DNA of 64,000 nt, from the NCBI GenBank assembly GCA_951217055.1, contig OX578276.1:15111430-15175429 (forward strand), read 5' to 3'. The notes under the pieces are model-generated. The model was not told the origin of the DNA. It saw only the letters and a program-made list of their open reading frames with translations, and searched no databases. Below, in pieces: positions 46,440 to 57,215 of the stretch; within the stretch, counting starts at the first letter, position 1, and each line of letters begins with the position of its first letter. The translations under genes and the position numbers were made by a program. This DNA comes from Gerris lacustris (Eukaryota; Arthropoda; Insecta; Hemiptera; Gerridae).

Positions 46440-47740
46440 TAACGCAGCAAACCCAGTTAAGCGGGGTTTTGCCCACAGCGGTTTCTTATCTGAGTTTTTA
46501 TAAGTTTTAATTTCAAAAAAGATCTTTCTGTCGTAGCAGTTGACACAGGAAGAGAAGCAAGAATTAACAACAGAGATCTATTTTAAGGGAAAATTTCCGG
46601 AATGCAAAACTGCAAACACTCAATTGCTTTGCCTGCTAATGAGGTTTCGTTTGCACCTTCAGTTTCTCTTTTCCACTTTGCCCCCCAAAGCTTAATTTCC
46701 GACTTCAGATGAGAAACACAGTCACTTTCATCACTCTACAATATTTTTTAGCCATAGCTTCTGCATCTTTCATCATCACCATGGACGTTTTTGGGCGAAG
46801 AGCAGATTTTTGGCATAAGTGAGTTAAGGTTGTACAGATCAAGAACTTCTTTCTCAGGAAAACCTGTTTTTCAGATCATTGTTTATTGAGTCAAGGATGA
46901 AGATGGTCACCCTAAAGTAGCTTCCTATGTTTGCTAGAGCAGTAGTAGCGCTAAGTCTATTGACTTGTCTGGATGTAGTCCGGGGAGTTTTAATTGTGCA
47001 TTCTACACTGTTTTGGGTTGTTCATACAGTTGACTGAATTCTTACTCATAGGTTCCTCGTGTTTCTCTTAACACTGAGAAAGTATCGGTCAAGACTTTAG
47101 TTGCTTTGATAATTTCAATAGTCTCTTTTTGGAAAAATCTACTGAGAGGCAATGTGTGTCTAAGCTCATCAACAAGGCCCACAAGAGTCAAGATGAACTT
47201 TCCATTAGTTTTTCCTTTTACGCTCGAGTTATCATTAGAAAAGTTTGACTACTCGGAAATTTCTTCTAGAGAAAACAAGATCTTTTCAATATTTTTAAAA
47301 AGATTTCTACAGATTAGGTGCCTTTTTACCCATCTTGTTTCGCACATGGAAATAAGCTTTCTACCCACATGCTTAATGAGTACTGCATTTCTTTTTGGTG
47401 CTGTTTTAAAGAAGGATACAACCCCTTTAATTATTCCAATAGAGTATCGAGCTGATAGCACATCAGAGCACCGAGAAATAGATAAATTTAAAGTATGGTT
47501 CAAACATGTAGCTCGTTCGGCGTTAATACACTTTCTTCATTGTAGAAACTGCTCCCAATATCTCTGAAACCATCACAGAGCATCCATCTGTAACAACACC
47601 GATACATGTACCAAGGTCAAGACTAAGGCTTATCACACTCACAGTATTTAACACAATTTTACCTAGCTTTTCTCCAGTCATTCGGGGATCTTTGTTCTCT
47701 TTATCTGGTTTATCTTTTTCAGACATATAGAGGGATATAT
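46440..47740 (-). pseudogene. hAT transposase remnant (DUF4371/ZMYM1-type)
   Basis: Minus-strand pieces are as follows. 47726-47523 has LDLGTCIGVVTDGCSVMVSE. 47503-47249 has NHTLNLSISRCSDV, KGVVSFFKTAPKRNAVL and MCETRWVKRHL. Broken frames down to about 46450 include a C-terminal TATTERSFFEIKTYKN dimerisation motif. This is the same general lineage as 34845-36170 but a different sequence, so it is an independent insertion. All pieces are frame-broken. The upstream edge joins a Gypsy gag at about 47770. Confidence 0.75.
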
Positions 47741-47783
47741 TTTTTATGCCTAATGCAGACTATGCACCGTTTTAGGTAGGTGG

Positions 47784-48377
47784 TTACGTTTTTTCGTAAC
47801 CTATCCTAAAAAAATGTCGTCTTATAGCCCTGATGGTCTCGTCACGTCCATCAAAGAATTGTTGGATCTGGGGTCGTATTAGAGGTTTCAGTATAGCTAC
47901 GGTCTCTGCTTCGTCAAGGTTGGATGCTGGAAGTCTCTCGAGGATTTTAACCTTCCTTTGGAGGAATGCCCCCACTGGTTCCAATTCGGTCTGCCAATTC
48001 TGTGCGATAGGTAGACGTTGAGTGGGTGAAACATTACAAAGGGTGAAATATTCATTCAAAGCCTGTAGGAAAGCAGCCGGGTCTTCCGTGTCATCTCCGG
48101 TGAATATAGGAACGTGAGGTGGTTCTGAAAACCTGGATATAGTTAGGGCTTGCGCAATCATATTATGGGCAAGTGTTACTGCGTCGAGCTGGAAAGGTGC
48201 TGATTCACCGGAAGGTTTGATGGATGGCACAGACGGTGGTGGTGGTGATGGAGACTTCTGTCTTCTTGTCCTCGTCATTCTTGATGTAAACGTGTCCAAA
48301 AGGAGGAAACAAAAAAAAATTTTGGCCTGCAAAGGACTGTTAAACTTGAAAGTTAGAGATATGAGGTTGAGCGCCAC
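47784..48377 (-). pseudogene. Gypsy Gag N-terminal part
   Basis: The 197-codon minus frame has a Pro/Ser-rich start (MTRTRRQKSPSPPPPSVPSI, from the internal Met). A Gag core follows with EPPHVPIFTGDDTEDPAAFL and LNEYFTLCNVSPTQRL, then a helical segment ending near DGRDETIRAIR. The pattern of an interaction-ready FxGDxxEDPxxFLxAL motif is typical of arthropod Gypsy Gag. No zinc knuckle follows, because the reading frame ends at the join with hAT sequence at about 47780. Confidence 0.7.
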
Positions 48378-48423
48378 TGTTTTTTTTCTAGAAAAAACAA
48401 AACAGAAAGTAAAGAACTGCTAG

Positions 48424-49390
48424 GGTGAGATTATGATGGGGCGTACTCGTCGATCCACTCATACATTCTATACATTGATTTTTTTTTTTTTTTTTTTTTT
48501 TGGAACGATAAATTATAATTAGTGCAAAATATGTTTCTGTACGTCGCTTCGCTAATTGTTACCTAATCATTTTATTTGCACTTATCAGCATATAGCTCAT
48601 GCATTTTAGTGATTGATAACTTGGGATCTAAGTATTTTGTATCTAAATATTTTGATAGATTTTTGTCAAGTAATACCAGAGTGGTTCTCAGTTTCATTAT
48701 TTATTTTCCACATTAGAAAAATAGGAGAATAGATGGTCCCACCCAACAGGTTTGTTTACAATAAGACGATTAAGTCAGACCAATAAAGCAAAAATCTAAA
48801 TGAAGATCTCACTTAGTCCACTTAGTCTGAACTTAATGAGTGTTTTATGATGTATAAAATTAAATTATAGTTATCATTTATTTTTAAAACACTCACTATG
48901 TAACTTATATATATTTTAATAAGCATTATGACTTCGTGAGAAAATTTATTTCTTCATAATAAAAAAAGGATTATTTTTTGACTTAGTTCTTCCACAAGAA
49001 AGTTGACAATAATCTTCTTAAGTTTTTTTGGGAAATGGCTGTTTTATTTTTTTTTTTTTACTTTACTGTGTGTAGGAACCTCTATGTCTTCCATAACGGA
49101 TAAATATTTTTTGTTCGCAACTCTTTTCCTAATAGTTTTATTGTCAGAATTAAAATCAGATGTAACTTGCGCTATGCCACATTTATCTTGGACTTTTTGG
49201 TAGTCCTCTGATCAAAAAAAATCATCTGTACTATAAATATATTAAAAAGTAAATAAATTAAAAAAATAAATTACAAATAACACAACAGAAAATATGAAAA
49301 TTAAAAAATGTCACTCACTGTAATAAGCACCTAATATTCTAATTTGGTGAGTGGTCCAACTAGATTCAGGTGAACATTGTTTGCAGACCA
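48424..49390. other. AT-rich DNA with poly-T tract, no gene recognised
   Basis: Contains a T-tract at 48479-48500. The short plus frame at 49003-49203 starts in a hydrophobic stretch and shows no known domain. Confidence 0.5.
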
Positions 49391-49394
49391 TTTT

Positions 49395-49510
49395 ATTGAT
49401 CAATGATGCTGAGGTGAAGGCCTTTGTTGTTGGCCAGAATCCATGATGAGGGGACTACCTCCACATTATCCGCATCAGGGAACAGGACAACAGTCCATAT
49501 TACTATAAAG
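49395..49510 (-). pseudogene. Possible DUF4806-type protein exon fragment
   Basis: The minus frame contains IWTVVLFPDADNVEVVPSSW, which resembles the N-terminal module (VxF...SVEVVPSxW) of an abundant transposon-linked arthropod protein family. The upstream half of the open frame includes a phenylalanine run from a poly-A/T tract and is probably unrelated. I base this on one motif only. Confidence 0.35.
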
Positions 49511-50039
49511 ACTGGAACAATGAAATAAAAACAACAAAGAAAAAAAAAAAAAAAAATCAAATTCCATTGGGATTCACTTTTTTCCTGTGTGAGCATATTT
49601 TTAATACGTCGGGCACACGAGAAAGGTCGTGGTAGCGTGGCTTGTGGCGGGCGTATCACTTTTTGTACAAATAAATAACTAACCAAGTAGGAAGAGGGTT
49701 TTCGTTTAACAAAGTAAAAGAAACTTGTTTAAAGTGAGAGGGAGCGAAAACGCTCGTCCTCTCCAAGAAGAAAATTATATAATGAATGAACAAGTAATTT
49801 TTGGGACGCTCGTGCCCCCTCGAGCTCCTCGACATATAAACTATTACATTGAGCCTTACAGGAGCTCGCTACATAAATTAAACTTAATAAAAGAAGATAT
49901 GAATAAAAATACATTAGTCAACTGAATTAGTGAACTCCAAAAGAAAGAAAAAAAATTAATTGCGTAAACCTGACGGGGTTCCAAGAATATATGTTAGGAG
50001 TTACTCACCGTTGCAGCTGTCCAATAATCCTTAGTACTT

Positions 50040-50127
50040 AGGCCAACTTCCCGGCTCACAGCCTCACTTTAAAACTTCGGCACACAGCCTTAATTTAAAA
50101 CTTCGGCACACAGCCTTACTTCACACT
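50040..50127 (-). repeat. Tandem repeat inside Gypsy LTR (U3/R-U5 side)
   Basis: Three roughly 27-bp units of the form ACTTCGGCACACAGCCTTA run from about 50055 to 50120. The last is interrupted by the LINE insertion, and its continuation (GGCACACAGCC) lies at about 53034. Together they form a minus-strand LTR that begins near 53220. Confidence 0.7.
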
Positions 50128-52944
50128 TTGTGTCCCCCCAAAACTAGTGTCCAAAAGGTAGCCACTTGGTGGAACAAAGGACTAGATAAGCTCCGTAGTA
50201 AAGCGAGAAAAGCCTTTAACAAGGCCTTCAAGAATAAAGAACCAGGAGAGGAGCTATGGGACAGCTTCAGGGGGGCTAGGAGGGAATTCAAAAAAGAAAT
50301 AAGGAATCGCAAGAGAGCTGGCTGGAGAGACTTCTGTAAGGGAATTGAGTCCCTACCAGAGGCAACCAGACTGGCAAGAATCTTAAGTGGTGAGGGTAAT
50401 GGTAGAACTTTAGGCTCCATTAAAAGGCTAGACGGTACCTGGACACTCAGTGTAGAAGAAACACTAGAGTACCTCCTACTCACCCACTTCCCAGGAGAAG
50501 GAAACGAGGTCGGTGACTCACTAGGAGAGGCTCCAGGCGTAGAGACGAACTGGGACCTGGCGACCCGCCTAGTAACCAGAGAGTCCATAAAATGGGCCGT
50601 CGACAAATTTCACCCATTTAAGGCACCTGGACAAGACGAAATATTCCCAGCACTAATACAAAGGGGTATGGATCGTCTACTATCCAGTATAGAGGCAACT
50701 TTCAGGGGCAGTATAGCTATGGGCGTGGTACCGGAAGTGTGGAAAGCAGCTAGGGTAGTTTTTATCCCTAAACCAGGCAAGAAGGACTATACACAGGCTA
50801 AATCCTTCCGACCCATAAGCCTTACATCCTTCATGCTAAAGACCCTTGAAAGGATAGTAGATAAATACATAATAGAGGAAATTCTACCCAGAAAGCCGCT
50901 GCATGCCAATCAGCATGCATACTCAAAGGGGAAATCGACTGAAACAGCTCTCCACGCGGCCACTTCTAGGATAGAAAAGGCAATGCACAAAGGAGACTAC
51001 ACTTTAGCCCTCTTCTTTGATGTAGAAGGAGCCTTCGATAAGGCAAAATCTAGTAATATAAAGGAGGAACTGACGCAGAGGAATACTCCCCAGGTTATCA
51101 TCAATTGGATAATATCCTCCCTAAAAGGGAGGAAAGTTAGTTCATCAATGACCGGCACTAAAGCATCTAGAGTGGTGTCAGGAGGGTGCCCCCAGGGCAG
51201 CTGCCTCTCGCCACATCTGTGGTGCCTGGTGATGGATGGACTTATGAGGAAAATGACCGAGGAGGATATCTATTTGCAGGCATATGCAGATGATGGACTA
51301 GTCCTGATTAGAGGCAAGTTCCTAAGTACCTGCTGTGAAAGGATGCAACGAGCTTGTAGGATAATTGAAGGATGGTGTAGAGAGGTAGGACTCTCAGTCA
51401 ATCCATCAAAGACTGAGATGATAATCTTCACTAGGAAAAGGAAACTTGTGGATTTCAAAGCTCCCAAATTGCTGGGGCATGAGCTCACTTTGGCCAACGA
51501 GGTAAAATACCTAGGTATTACCTTAGACCAAAAACTAACTTGGAAATCACACTTGGACAAGGTAGTAGAAAAGGCTACGATAACCTTCTGGCAACTTAGA
51601 CGAGCAGTAGGGAAGACATGGGGACTGTCCCCGAAAATCCTCAAGTGGCTGTACACCGCAGTTATTAGACCTAGGATTCATTACGGATCCCTAGTGTGGT
51701 GGCCTAGGACTGAGGTTGCCAGCTCGACTAAGGGGCTTAGCAAGGTCCAGAGGTTAGCATGCCGTAGTATAACAGGGGCCATGAGGACTACACCTACGGC
51801 AGCCTTGGAAGCCTTAGTAGGAGTCCCCCCTCTCCAGCTATGGATCAGAGGAGAAGCCATCGCCTCGTATGTCAGACTAAGAGACAACGGACAATGGCTA
51901 GGTGAAAGGTCCGTTATAGGACACTTGGACATAGGAAGGTTCGCTGAACTTAAGGTCCCACTTACGGGGATCAGAACTAAAGGAGTGGACCATCAGCTTA
52001 AGCTGAAAAGGAAATATGAGGTAGAAATCCCACTCAGAGCCGATTGGGAATCAGGAGAGATTAAATTTGATACAGAGACTCTGGTGGCATACACGGACGG
52101 CTCAAAGAATGAGAATGGTATGTCAGGTGCGGGACTTTACTTAGAAAGGTCCGGCACCCAAGAGAGTTTCCCACTAGGAATATTTACCACAGTCTTCCAG
52201 GCCGAAGTCTACGCCATCCTAGAGGTGGCAAGAAGGCAAGAGGTGGTAGAGGCGAGAACTGAAAAAGTAGTAGTATGCTCGGATAGTCAAGCAGCACTTA
52301 AGGCACTCTGCGCTCCCAGTGCAGACTCAGCACTGGTCAAAGAATGCCAAGAGGCCTTAGAGACGCTTGCAGAGTTAAAGAAGGTTACTCTGCTTTGGGT
52401 TCCTGGACACACAGGAGTACCGGGAAATGAAAAAGCAGATGAAATAGCAAAAAGGGGTGCCTCCATGCCATTCTGCGGACCAGAGCCCGCTATTGACTGG
52501 TCCAGAGGTCAAACCAAATCGGCCATCAAAATGTGGATCTGGGAGGAAGCAGGGAAGGTGTGGACAAGAACTGAAGGATGCAGGCAAACTAAGATGATGC
52601 TGCCTAAGCTAGATAAAGGGAAAACCAGATGGCTCATGGGACTGAGTAGACCCAACCTAAGAAAAATGGTGGGGGTCTTAACAGGTCATTGTCAACTAAA
52701 TAGACATCTGGCACTATTAAAGATTGAAGAGGACCCCACATGCCCGGTGTGTGGTGAGGGAGAGGAGACAGCCTACCACCTGGTGGGAGCTTGCGAAGGA
52801 CATGGGAGACTACGCTTTCACACCTTAGGATCAGGGATTATCAGAGAGGAGGAACTTGTCACACTTAAGTGGCAGGATATCCTCTCCTTTATTACCCAAA
52901 CTAGGAGACTTGAGGGTAAGACTGAGGTGGTTCGATGGGCGTGA
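50128..52944 (+). CDS. LINE ORF2: reverse transcriptase, RNase H and zinc knuckle (I/LOA-like)
   Basis: The frame is open for 938 codons to the stop at 52944. The first triplet is TTG, not ATG, because the true N-terminus (endonuclease) is lost, so no normal start exists. Visible parts are a basic linker, an RT domain with FRPISLTSFMLKTLERIVDK, FFDVEGAFDKA (about residue 298), GGCPQGSCLSP and AYADDG (about 385), and then an RNase H domain with AYTDGSKN (about 655), CSDSQAAL (about 716) and LLWVPGHTGVPGNEKADEIA (about 757). Near 872 there is a C-terminal Cys/His cluster (CPVCGEGEETAYH). RNase H plus this knuckle points to the I/LOA branch of the Jockey superfamily. The lack of stops suggests a recent insertion. 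Confidence 0.92.
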   Translation: MCPPKTSVQKVATWWNKGLDKLRSKARKAFNKAFKNKEPGEELWDSFRGARREFKKEIRNRKRAGWRDFCKGIESLPEATRLARILSGEGNGRTLGSIKRLDGTWTLSVEETLEYLLLTHFPGEGNEVGDSLGEAPGVETNWDLATRLVTRESIKWAVDKFHPFKAPGQDEIFPALIQRGMDRLLSSIEATFRGSIAMGVVPEVWKAARVVFIPKPGKKDYTQAKSFRPISLTSFMLKTLERIVDKYIIEEILPRKPLHANQHAYSKGKSTETALHAATSRIEKAMHKGDYTLALFFDVEGAFDKAKSSNIKEELTQRNTPQVIINWIISSLKGRKVSSSMTGTKASRVVSGGCPQGSCLSPHLWCLVMDGLMRKMTEEDIYLQAYADDGLVLIRGKFLSTCCERMQRACRIIEGWCREVGLSVNPSKTEMIIFTRKRKLVDFKAPKLLGHELTLANEVKYLGITLDQKLTWKSHLDKVVEKATITFWQLRRAVGKTWGLSPKILKWLYTAVIRPRIHYGSLVWWPRTEVASSTKGLSKVQRLACRSITGAMRTTPTAALEALVGVPPLQLWIRGEAIASYVRLRDNGQWLGERSVIGHLDIGRFAELKVPLTGIRTKGVDHQLKLKRKYEVEIPLRADWESGEIKFDTETLVAYTDGSKNENGMSGAGLYLERSGTQESFPLGIFTTVFQAEVYAILEVARRQEVVEARTEKVVVCSDSQAALKALCAPSADSALVKECQEALETLAELKKVTLLWVPGHTGVPGNEKADEIAKRGASMPFCGPEPAIDWSRGQTKSAIKMWIWEEAGKVWTRTEGCRQTKMMLPKLDKGKTRWLMGLSRPNLRKMVGVLTGHCQLNRHLALLKIEEDPTCPVCGEGEETAYHLVGACEGHGRLRFHTLGSGIIREEELVTLKWQDILSFITQTRRLEGKTEVVRWA

Positions 52945-53017
52945 AAAACCAGGGGTTGGCAAAAAGGACCCGAGTGCGGTCTAGTTGCCAGGCTTGGCCT
53001 CCCCGCCCCCTTACTAC
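50128..53017 (+). mobile_element. 5'-truncated LINE with 11-bp target duplication
   Basis: The element is flanked by identical TACTTCACACT copies at 50117-50127 and 53018-53028. It starts within ORF2 downstream of the endonuclease domain, as expected of aborted reverse transcription. It ends with a short 3' UTR and a TTACTAC tail rather than poly-A. The interrupted sequence is the LTR of a minus-strand Gypsy: the CACACAGCC repeats resume on the other side. Confidence 0.88.
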
Positions 53018-53028
53018 TACTTCACACT

Positions 53029-53220
53029 ACAATGGCACACAGCCCACAAACGAACTTACCGCCCGGCAATCCAGCCACTGACTGACTACTCTTCAAGCTG
53101 GCCTGTCCTTTTATACTCGGCGGGATTCTCGTTCGAAACTGTCCGAATCTGCCTCGGTGGTCGATCGGGTCGTAGTTGTTCTGTACGTGTTCTATTAGAT
53201 GTTCGAACCGAGTGCTCATA
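53029..53220 (-). promoter_or_regulatory. Gypsy LTR promoter with TATA box and initiator
   Basis: On the minus strand TATAAAAG (53108-53115) is followed about 30 bp downstream by TCAGTCAGT, an arthropod-type initiator. This is expected at the U3/R boundary of an LTR. The downstream part of the LTR has been split off by the LINE insertion at 53018-53028. The upstream end of this stretch runs directly into a truncated integrase frame. Confidence 0.65.
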
Positions 53221-54305
53221 CGAGGTGCCGCGGTAGAGGCAGGTGTATAACACCTTAGGTAGTTCCAGGTCCCAGATGCGGTGTTCTTGGTCCCTTAAGT
53301 GAACACGTAACCCGACCTTCAGCTCTTGGTTCTTCCGTCCTACTGGGTTACCTCTGGGGTGGTAAGGTGGAGTTAAATGGTGTTCGACGTGGTTCCTTTG
53401 GGAGAAATCGGACCACCGTCGGCTGGTGAACTGAGGACCATTGTCACTTAGCAGCACCCGTGGGAACCCAAAACGTGGTAAGATTTCTCTTTCGAGTGTC
53501 GATATTAGTACCTTGACGTCGGTCGTACCAAGGGGAAAAGCTCCTGTCCATTTTGAATATACGTTTTCAATGGTGAAGATATACTTCTTCTTGTGTGGAG
53601 TCTCCGGATACGGGCCCATGAGATCCACAGAGACGATATCCCATGGCTTACTCGCTTGCCTGGGGTGCGGAGTTTCCCGTGCTCGAGGAATCTATTTTTT
53701 GTGTTGCATGCAGGCCGCACACTGCTTGACATACCGCTCCACATCTCTTCTCATGGTATCCCAAAAGTACCGACGTGGAATAGCACGTAGTGTCTCGTCT
53801 CTGCCGAGATGACCGGCTACATCAGAGTCGTGAAACTCGCGTAGCACATAGGGCACCATGTCGTCGGGTACTAAAGGTCTAACTCTTTTGACGTCTGTCT
53901 CGTAGATGTGACCATCTCTAACGGTAAAGTTGTTATAATACATGGTGTCTTCGTTAGAGCGTCGATAAAGTGGGAGGTAATGAACACGCTCCCATTGATT
54001 TTTCATGCGTTGCATGTGGTCGCTGTCTTCCTGCGCTTGGAGGAGTGTCCTAGCCCCAAGTGAAGGGATTTGAAGGATCGCGGCTGAAGGCTCGGTAGTG
54101 TGGACGTCCACAGCACAAGCGGGCGATTCCCTATCGTCGTCCTCTTCTAGGTCGCACTCCTCAAAGGCTGGGTTCCTAGATAAGGCATCAGGAAGAGCGT
54201 TCTCACTGCCTCTAATGTGCTGCAGGGTGAAGTTGAACTCCTGGAGTTGTAAGGACCACTGGAGGAGTTTGGCGTTCTTGTCCTTTAGGGACTGGAGCCA
54301 CGTCA
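53221..54305 (-). pseudogene. Gypsy RNase H end and integrase, inactive
   Basis: Starting at about 54305 the minus strand reads WLQSLKDKNAKLLQW and NALPDALSRNP, the RNase H end. The integrase zinc finger follows (HDSDVAGHLGRDETLRA, CAACMQHKK) and then an in-frame TAG (53692-53694). The core continues in the same frame with VSVDLMGPYPE, LSDNGPQFTSRRW and HPRGNPVGRKNQE. The residue after NPV is Gly (codon 53338-53340) where the catalytic Glu is expected. The core stops after LPKVLY and runs into LTR sequence, so the C-terminal domain is lost. The 54310-54480 part of the open frame is unrelated to Gypsy. Confidence 0.88.
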
Positions 54306-54739
54306 AAATAGCCACTAAAAAATAAATTAATTGTACACAAGAGAAAACAAAACATAAAGCAAGGGAGAAATCACAAACTACCAAAACCAAAGAAGGAGAA
54401 ATATGAAACGCGAGGGAAGAAAATAACATAACCTGATCGAATTTTTCCCATTCTTCTTGATCTTCTACAGTTATAACCATGCGGGAAGGTAATCTATCCT
54501 ACTAGATTTTCCAAGTTCTTGCCGACACTTTTTTCGCCTAGTGCTCAATCCCTATTTTAAAAGATCCTTGGTTTTTGTAAGGGGAGTAACAGTCTGAAAA
54601 ATAACTTTCCGTACACCTTCTTTAAAGAAGTCCCATCCCGTTAGGGGTTACGGGTCCTAATATAACTAGCAATCTGAGTTAGTATTTAGTATAATGCTGA
54701 CTTAATGTTAAAATATTTTAATAACTTAACAATGGATAA

Positions 54740-56060
54740 TTGAGCTGAGAGAGCGAAGCTATTATATTAGAATCTCCATTTGGTTGTACACTGTGCACAT
54801 ACTCCTGAATAGTTGAACCGATGTGCATCTGCACAGCCATAGTAACCAACCACAGAAAGGTATAAATCTGAAATGGTGTATATTAGACCCCACGTAGAAA
54901 TAATCACGTGCATTTAACTCTGTGGAGTCGTAGTTGGTCAAATGATCTCGAAAAACCAATATCGTATCCGGTAATTCATCTTGGCTTAAATCTTTGGGAT
55001 AGTCAATGGCCAAATTTTTAGCTCGAGTGTTCAAATCTTTGTCTCTGAGTTCATTCAGGCTTTTCCTGCTAAGAAACGAAAAATTGTCGTTGAGCTTTGT
55101 AACACTTTCCATTAGATCTTTAACTCAGTCGTTATTACATCTATAACTTCTTTCATAGAGTTGAAAAATCTTTCCTCAGGAGAAAATTTCCTTGCTACAT
55201 TTTCCATGATTTCTCCTGGTAATCTTTTCTTTTTAGATATTCTGTGGGATGTCAAATTTGGTTCCACGCCGATAAGTTCTGCAATTTCTTGAGCAGTTCT
55301 AAACCACCGGTTTGGAGCATTCCTTAAGCGTTTCATTGTATTTGTCAAACCTTTCAGCATATTAAGAGACTTCGAAGGAATAATATCGTTCTTTTGGACT
55401 TCTTTATTCACTCTATTAATTTCTTTCAAGAGTTCAGCCCACGCTGTCAGATACAATATAAAATGAAAATCAAGAACTGCATGCAAGTGACTTCCTGCTT
55501 CTGACTTTATTTCAGGTGGACTCTGTCCCTCTTTAAGCACTCTTAGAGCCTTTATCACTCCATTGATATTTTTGATAAGTGCATGGACAGCTTCAGACTT
55601 AGCAGACCATCTAGTGTGACATGTTCCTACTAAGTTGGTTTTACTATGGGTTTTCAATATATCCCACCTTTGAGGCGAAGATACAAAAAATGAGTACTAT
55701 CTCTGAACCACTCCAAACACGTTAGAAGTTTCAGCCCAAACAGATGATGCATTCAGCCCAAATAAATTCAGAGAATGAGCTATGCATGGAACAAACACCG
55801 CCCTTGAATAAGTATCTTAAAATCTTGCTTGCACACCCTTATACACACCAGCCATGTTTGACGCGTTGTCATAAGATTGGCCACGGCAATATTTAATATC
55901 TAATCCGTCTTCTGTTAGTTTATTTATTATTGTCTCAGTCAAATATTCACCTGTTTTTTCACAAACTTCTAGAAAATCAATAAAGCTTTCTTTAACTTCA
56001 CATTCATTTTGTGTTAGTAACGTAACGGATGACAGCTCATTTGTTCTTTATGGGATACGT
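54740..56060 (-). pseudogene. hAT transposase remnant (DUF4371-type, third lineage)
   Basis: Minus-strand order is as follows. About 55910-55700 has broken frames with RGQSYDNASNMAG and a Cys/His block. 55657-55112 has GTCHTRWSAKSEAVHALIKN, HLHAVLDFHFILYL and KEINRVNKEVQ. 55112-54762 has a C-terminal segment. The GRGQSYDNA...NMAG motif marks this hAT group (ZMYM1-like). The C-terminal RSFS-type dimerisation motif is not seen. Frame changes at several points make it inactive. Confidence 0.7.
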
Positions 56061-56117
56061 CTGGGGTGCATATACATTTCAGTACTAAGTCGAAGTAAAT
56101 AATTAATTAACTAACAA

Positions 56118-56420
56118 TTAAAAAAAAAAAAAAAAATAAATAACAGGATACACAACTTTTAACTTTTTATATAAGTTAAGAAAAAAGAATCGAGGCAATT
56201 GAGTTGACCTAACTTTTCTCTTATACTTAAAATTTCGTCTAAGGTTATTACTACATATAGTTTCATTCTCACCTTTTTCTATGTTGTCGACATACAAATA
56301 AGTCCATTCATTATGTTTTGTAATTATCTTTTCCCTTATATTAACATTCTTTTTACTTGAATAACTTAAACTAAACTTCCCGTGTTTGCGTATGATGTTT
56401 GTAAAATTTGTAACCTGCAA
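56118..56420 (-). other. Open frame of unknown nature
   Basis: A 100-codon minus frame, rich in Lys/Asn, shows no recognised motif and ends in a poly-F run from a poly-A tract. It lies downstream of the Gypsy gag-like frame at 56.4-57 kb and may be a decayed part of that element. Confidence 0.25.
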
Positions 56421-56439
56421 CTGAGTAACCTAAACCTCC

Positions 56440-57215
56440 CTATTCTTCATTTTAACTTATCTCCTGGTTAGCCTTTGTTTCATTTTTATTCATTAAAACA
56501 TTATTCCTTTTTTTAACTTCAACTTCGCGAATCTGACAACCCTGTAAATGAATATTTTTCTTATCTGCCACAACTGTTTCAGTTTTTCTTACGTTAACGT
56601 CTTGTTAAGGCGTGCGTCCTTCTTTATTATCGTTAATTTGAAAAATTACGTCTTTTTCGTTTTGTTTTTTCGTTGTCCGTTTTAAACATATCAATTGACA
56701 ACGTTAACTTCTTCTTATTTCCACTCTTACTCTTACCTGGTACAGGTATCGCGTCTTTTTTAACTTCGTCGTTAACCAAACTAACTACTTCTTCTTTAAC
56801 TACGTCAACCAAACTATCGGTTTCTCTAAGTTTTAAATCACTATCAATGTTCGTCGTTTCTGTTTTAATATCTAATTTTTCATTCTCTTTATCAACTCTG
56901 TCTAAATGATCTAACTTATCACTTAACTTGTTAACCGCTCTTAAAAATATCTTTAAGCAGTAATTTTTACTGACATGGATCCTCTTTACTTTTGAACTCT
57001 GAACTTCTATCTTATTCAGCTCTTTAAATATGTCGAGTAAATACCATTTGTGAACATATACAAAATAAAATTTATATGACTACACTTATATGTAAAAAAA
57101 ATTTAAACCAACTAATTAAGGATTCATTTATGTGCAATATAAAAAACTTTGAATTTACGCTAGGTCTCTTTATCATGTCCGTGGCCAGTGCGCCAAGAAA
57201 TGTGGTGTCGGGAAT
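56440..57215 (-). pseudogene. Gypsy 5' leader and gag-like frame
   Basis: The minus strand has an LTR-end-like CGACACCACA, then a primer-binding-site-like TTGGCGCACTGGCCACGG (57200-57183). A leader follows that matches the 26920-26985 leader of the plus-strand Gypsy in order (AAGTGTAGTCATATA, TTGTATATG, ACAAATGGTA). A Lys/Glu/Asp-rich frame without a clear Met then runs from about 56930 to 56670, including DIKTETTNIDSDLKLRETDS. The two loci are thus copies of one family; this one is 3'-truncated and decayed. Confidence 0.6.

Noticed and set aside
47784..54305. Gag at 47.8-48.4 kb and pol at 53.2-54.3 kb as one Gypsy element
   Set aside because: On the minus strand gag would lie downstream of pol and of the LTR, so they cannot be one simple element; they were kept separate.
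54306..54480. First 58 codons of the Gypsy RNase H frame as part of the protein
   Set aside because: Residues before WLQSLKDK do not resemble RNase H and are hydrophobic; the frame simply runs through from adjacent DNA.
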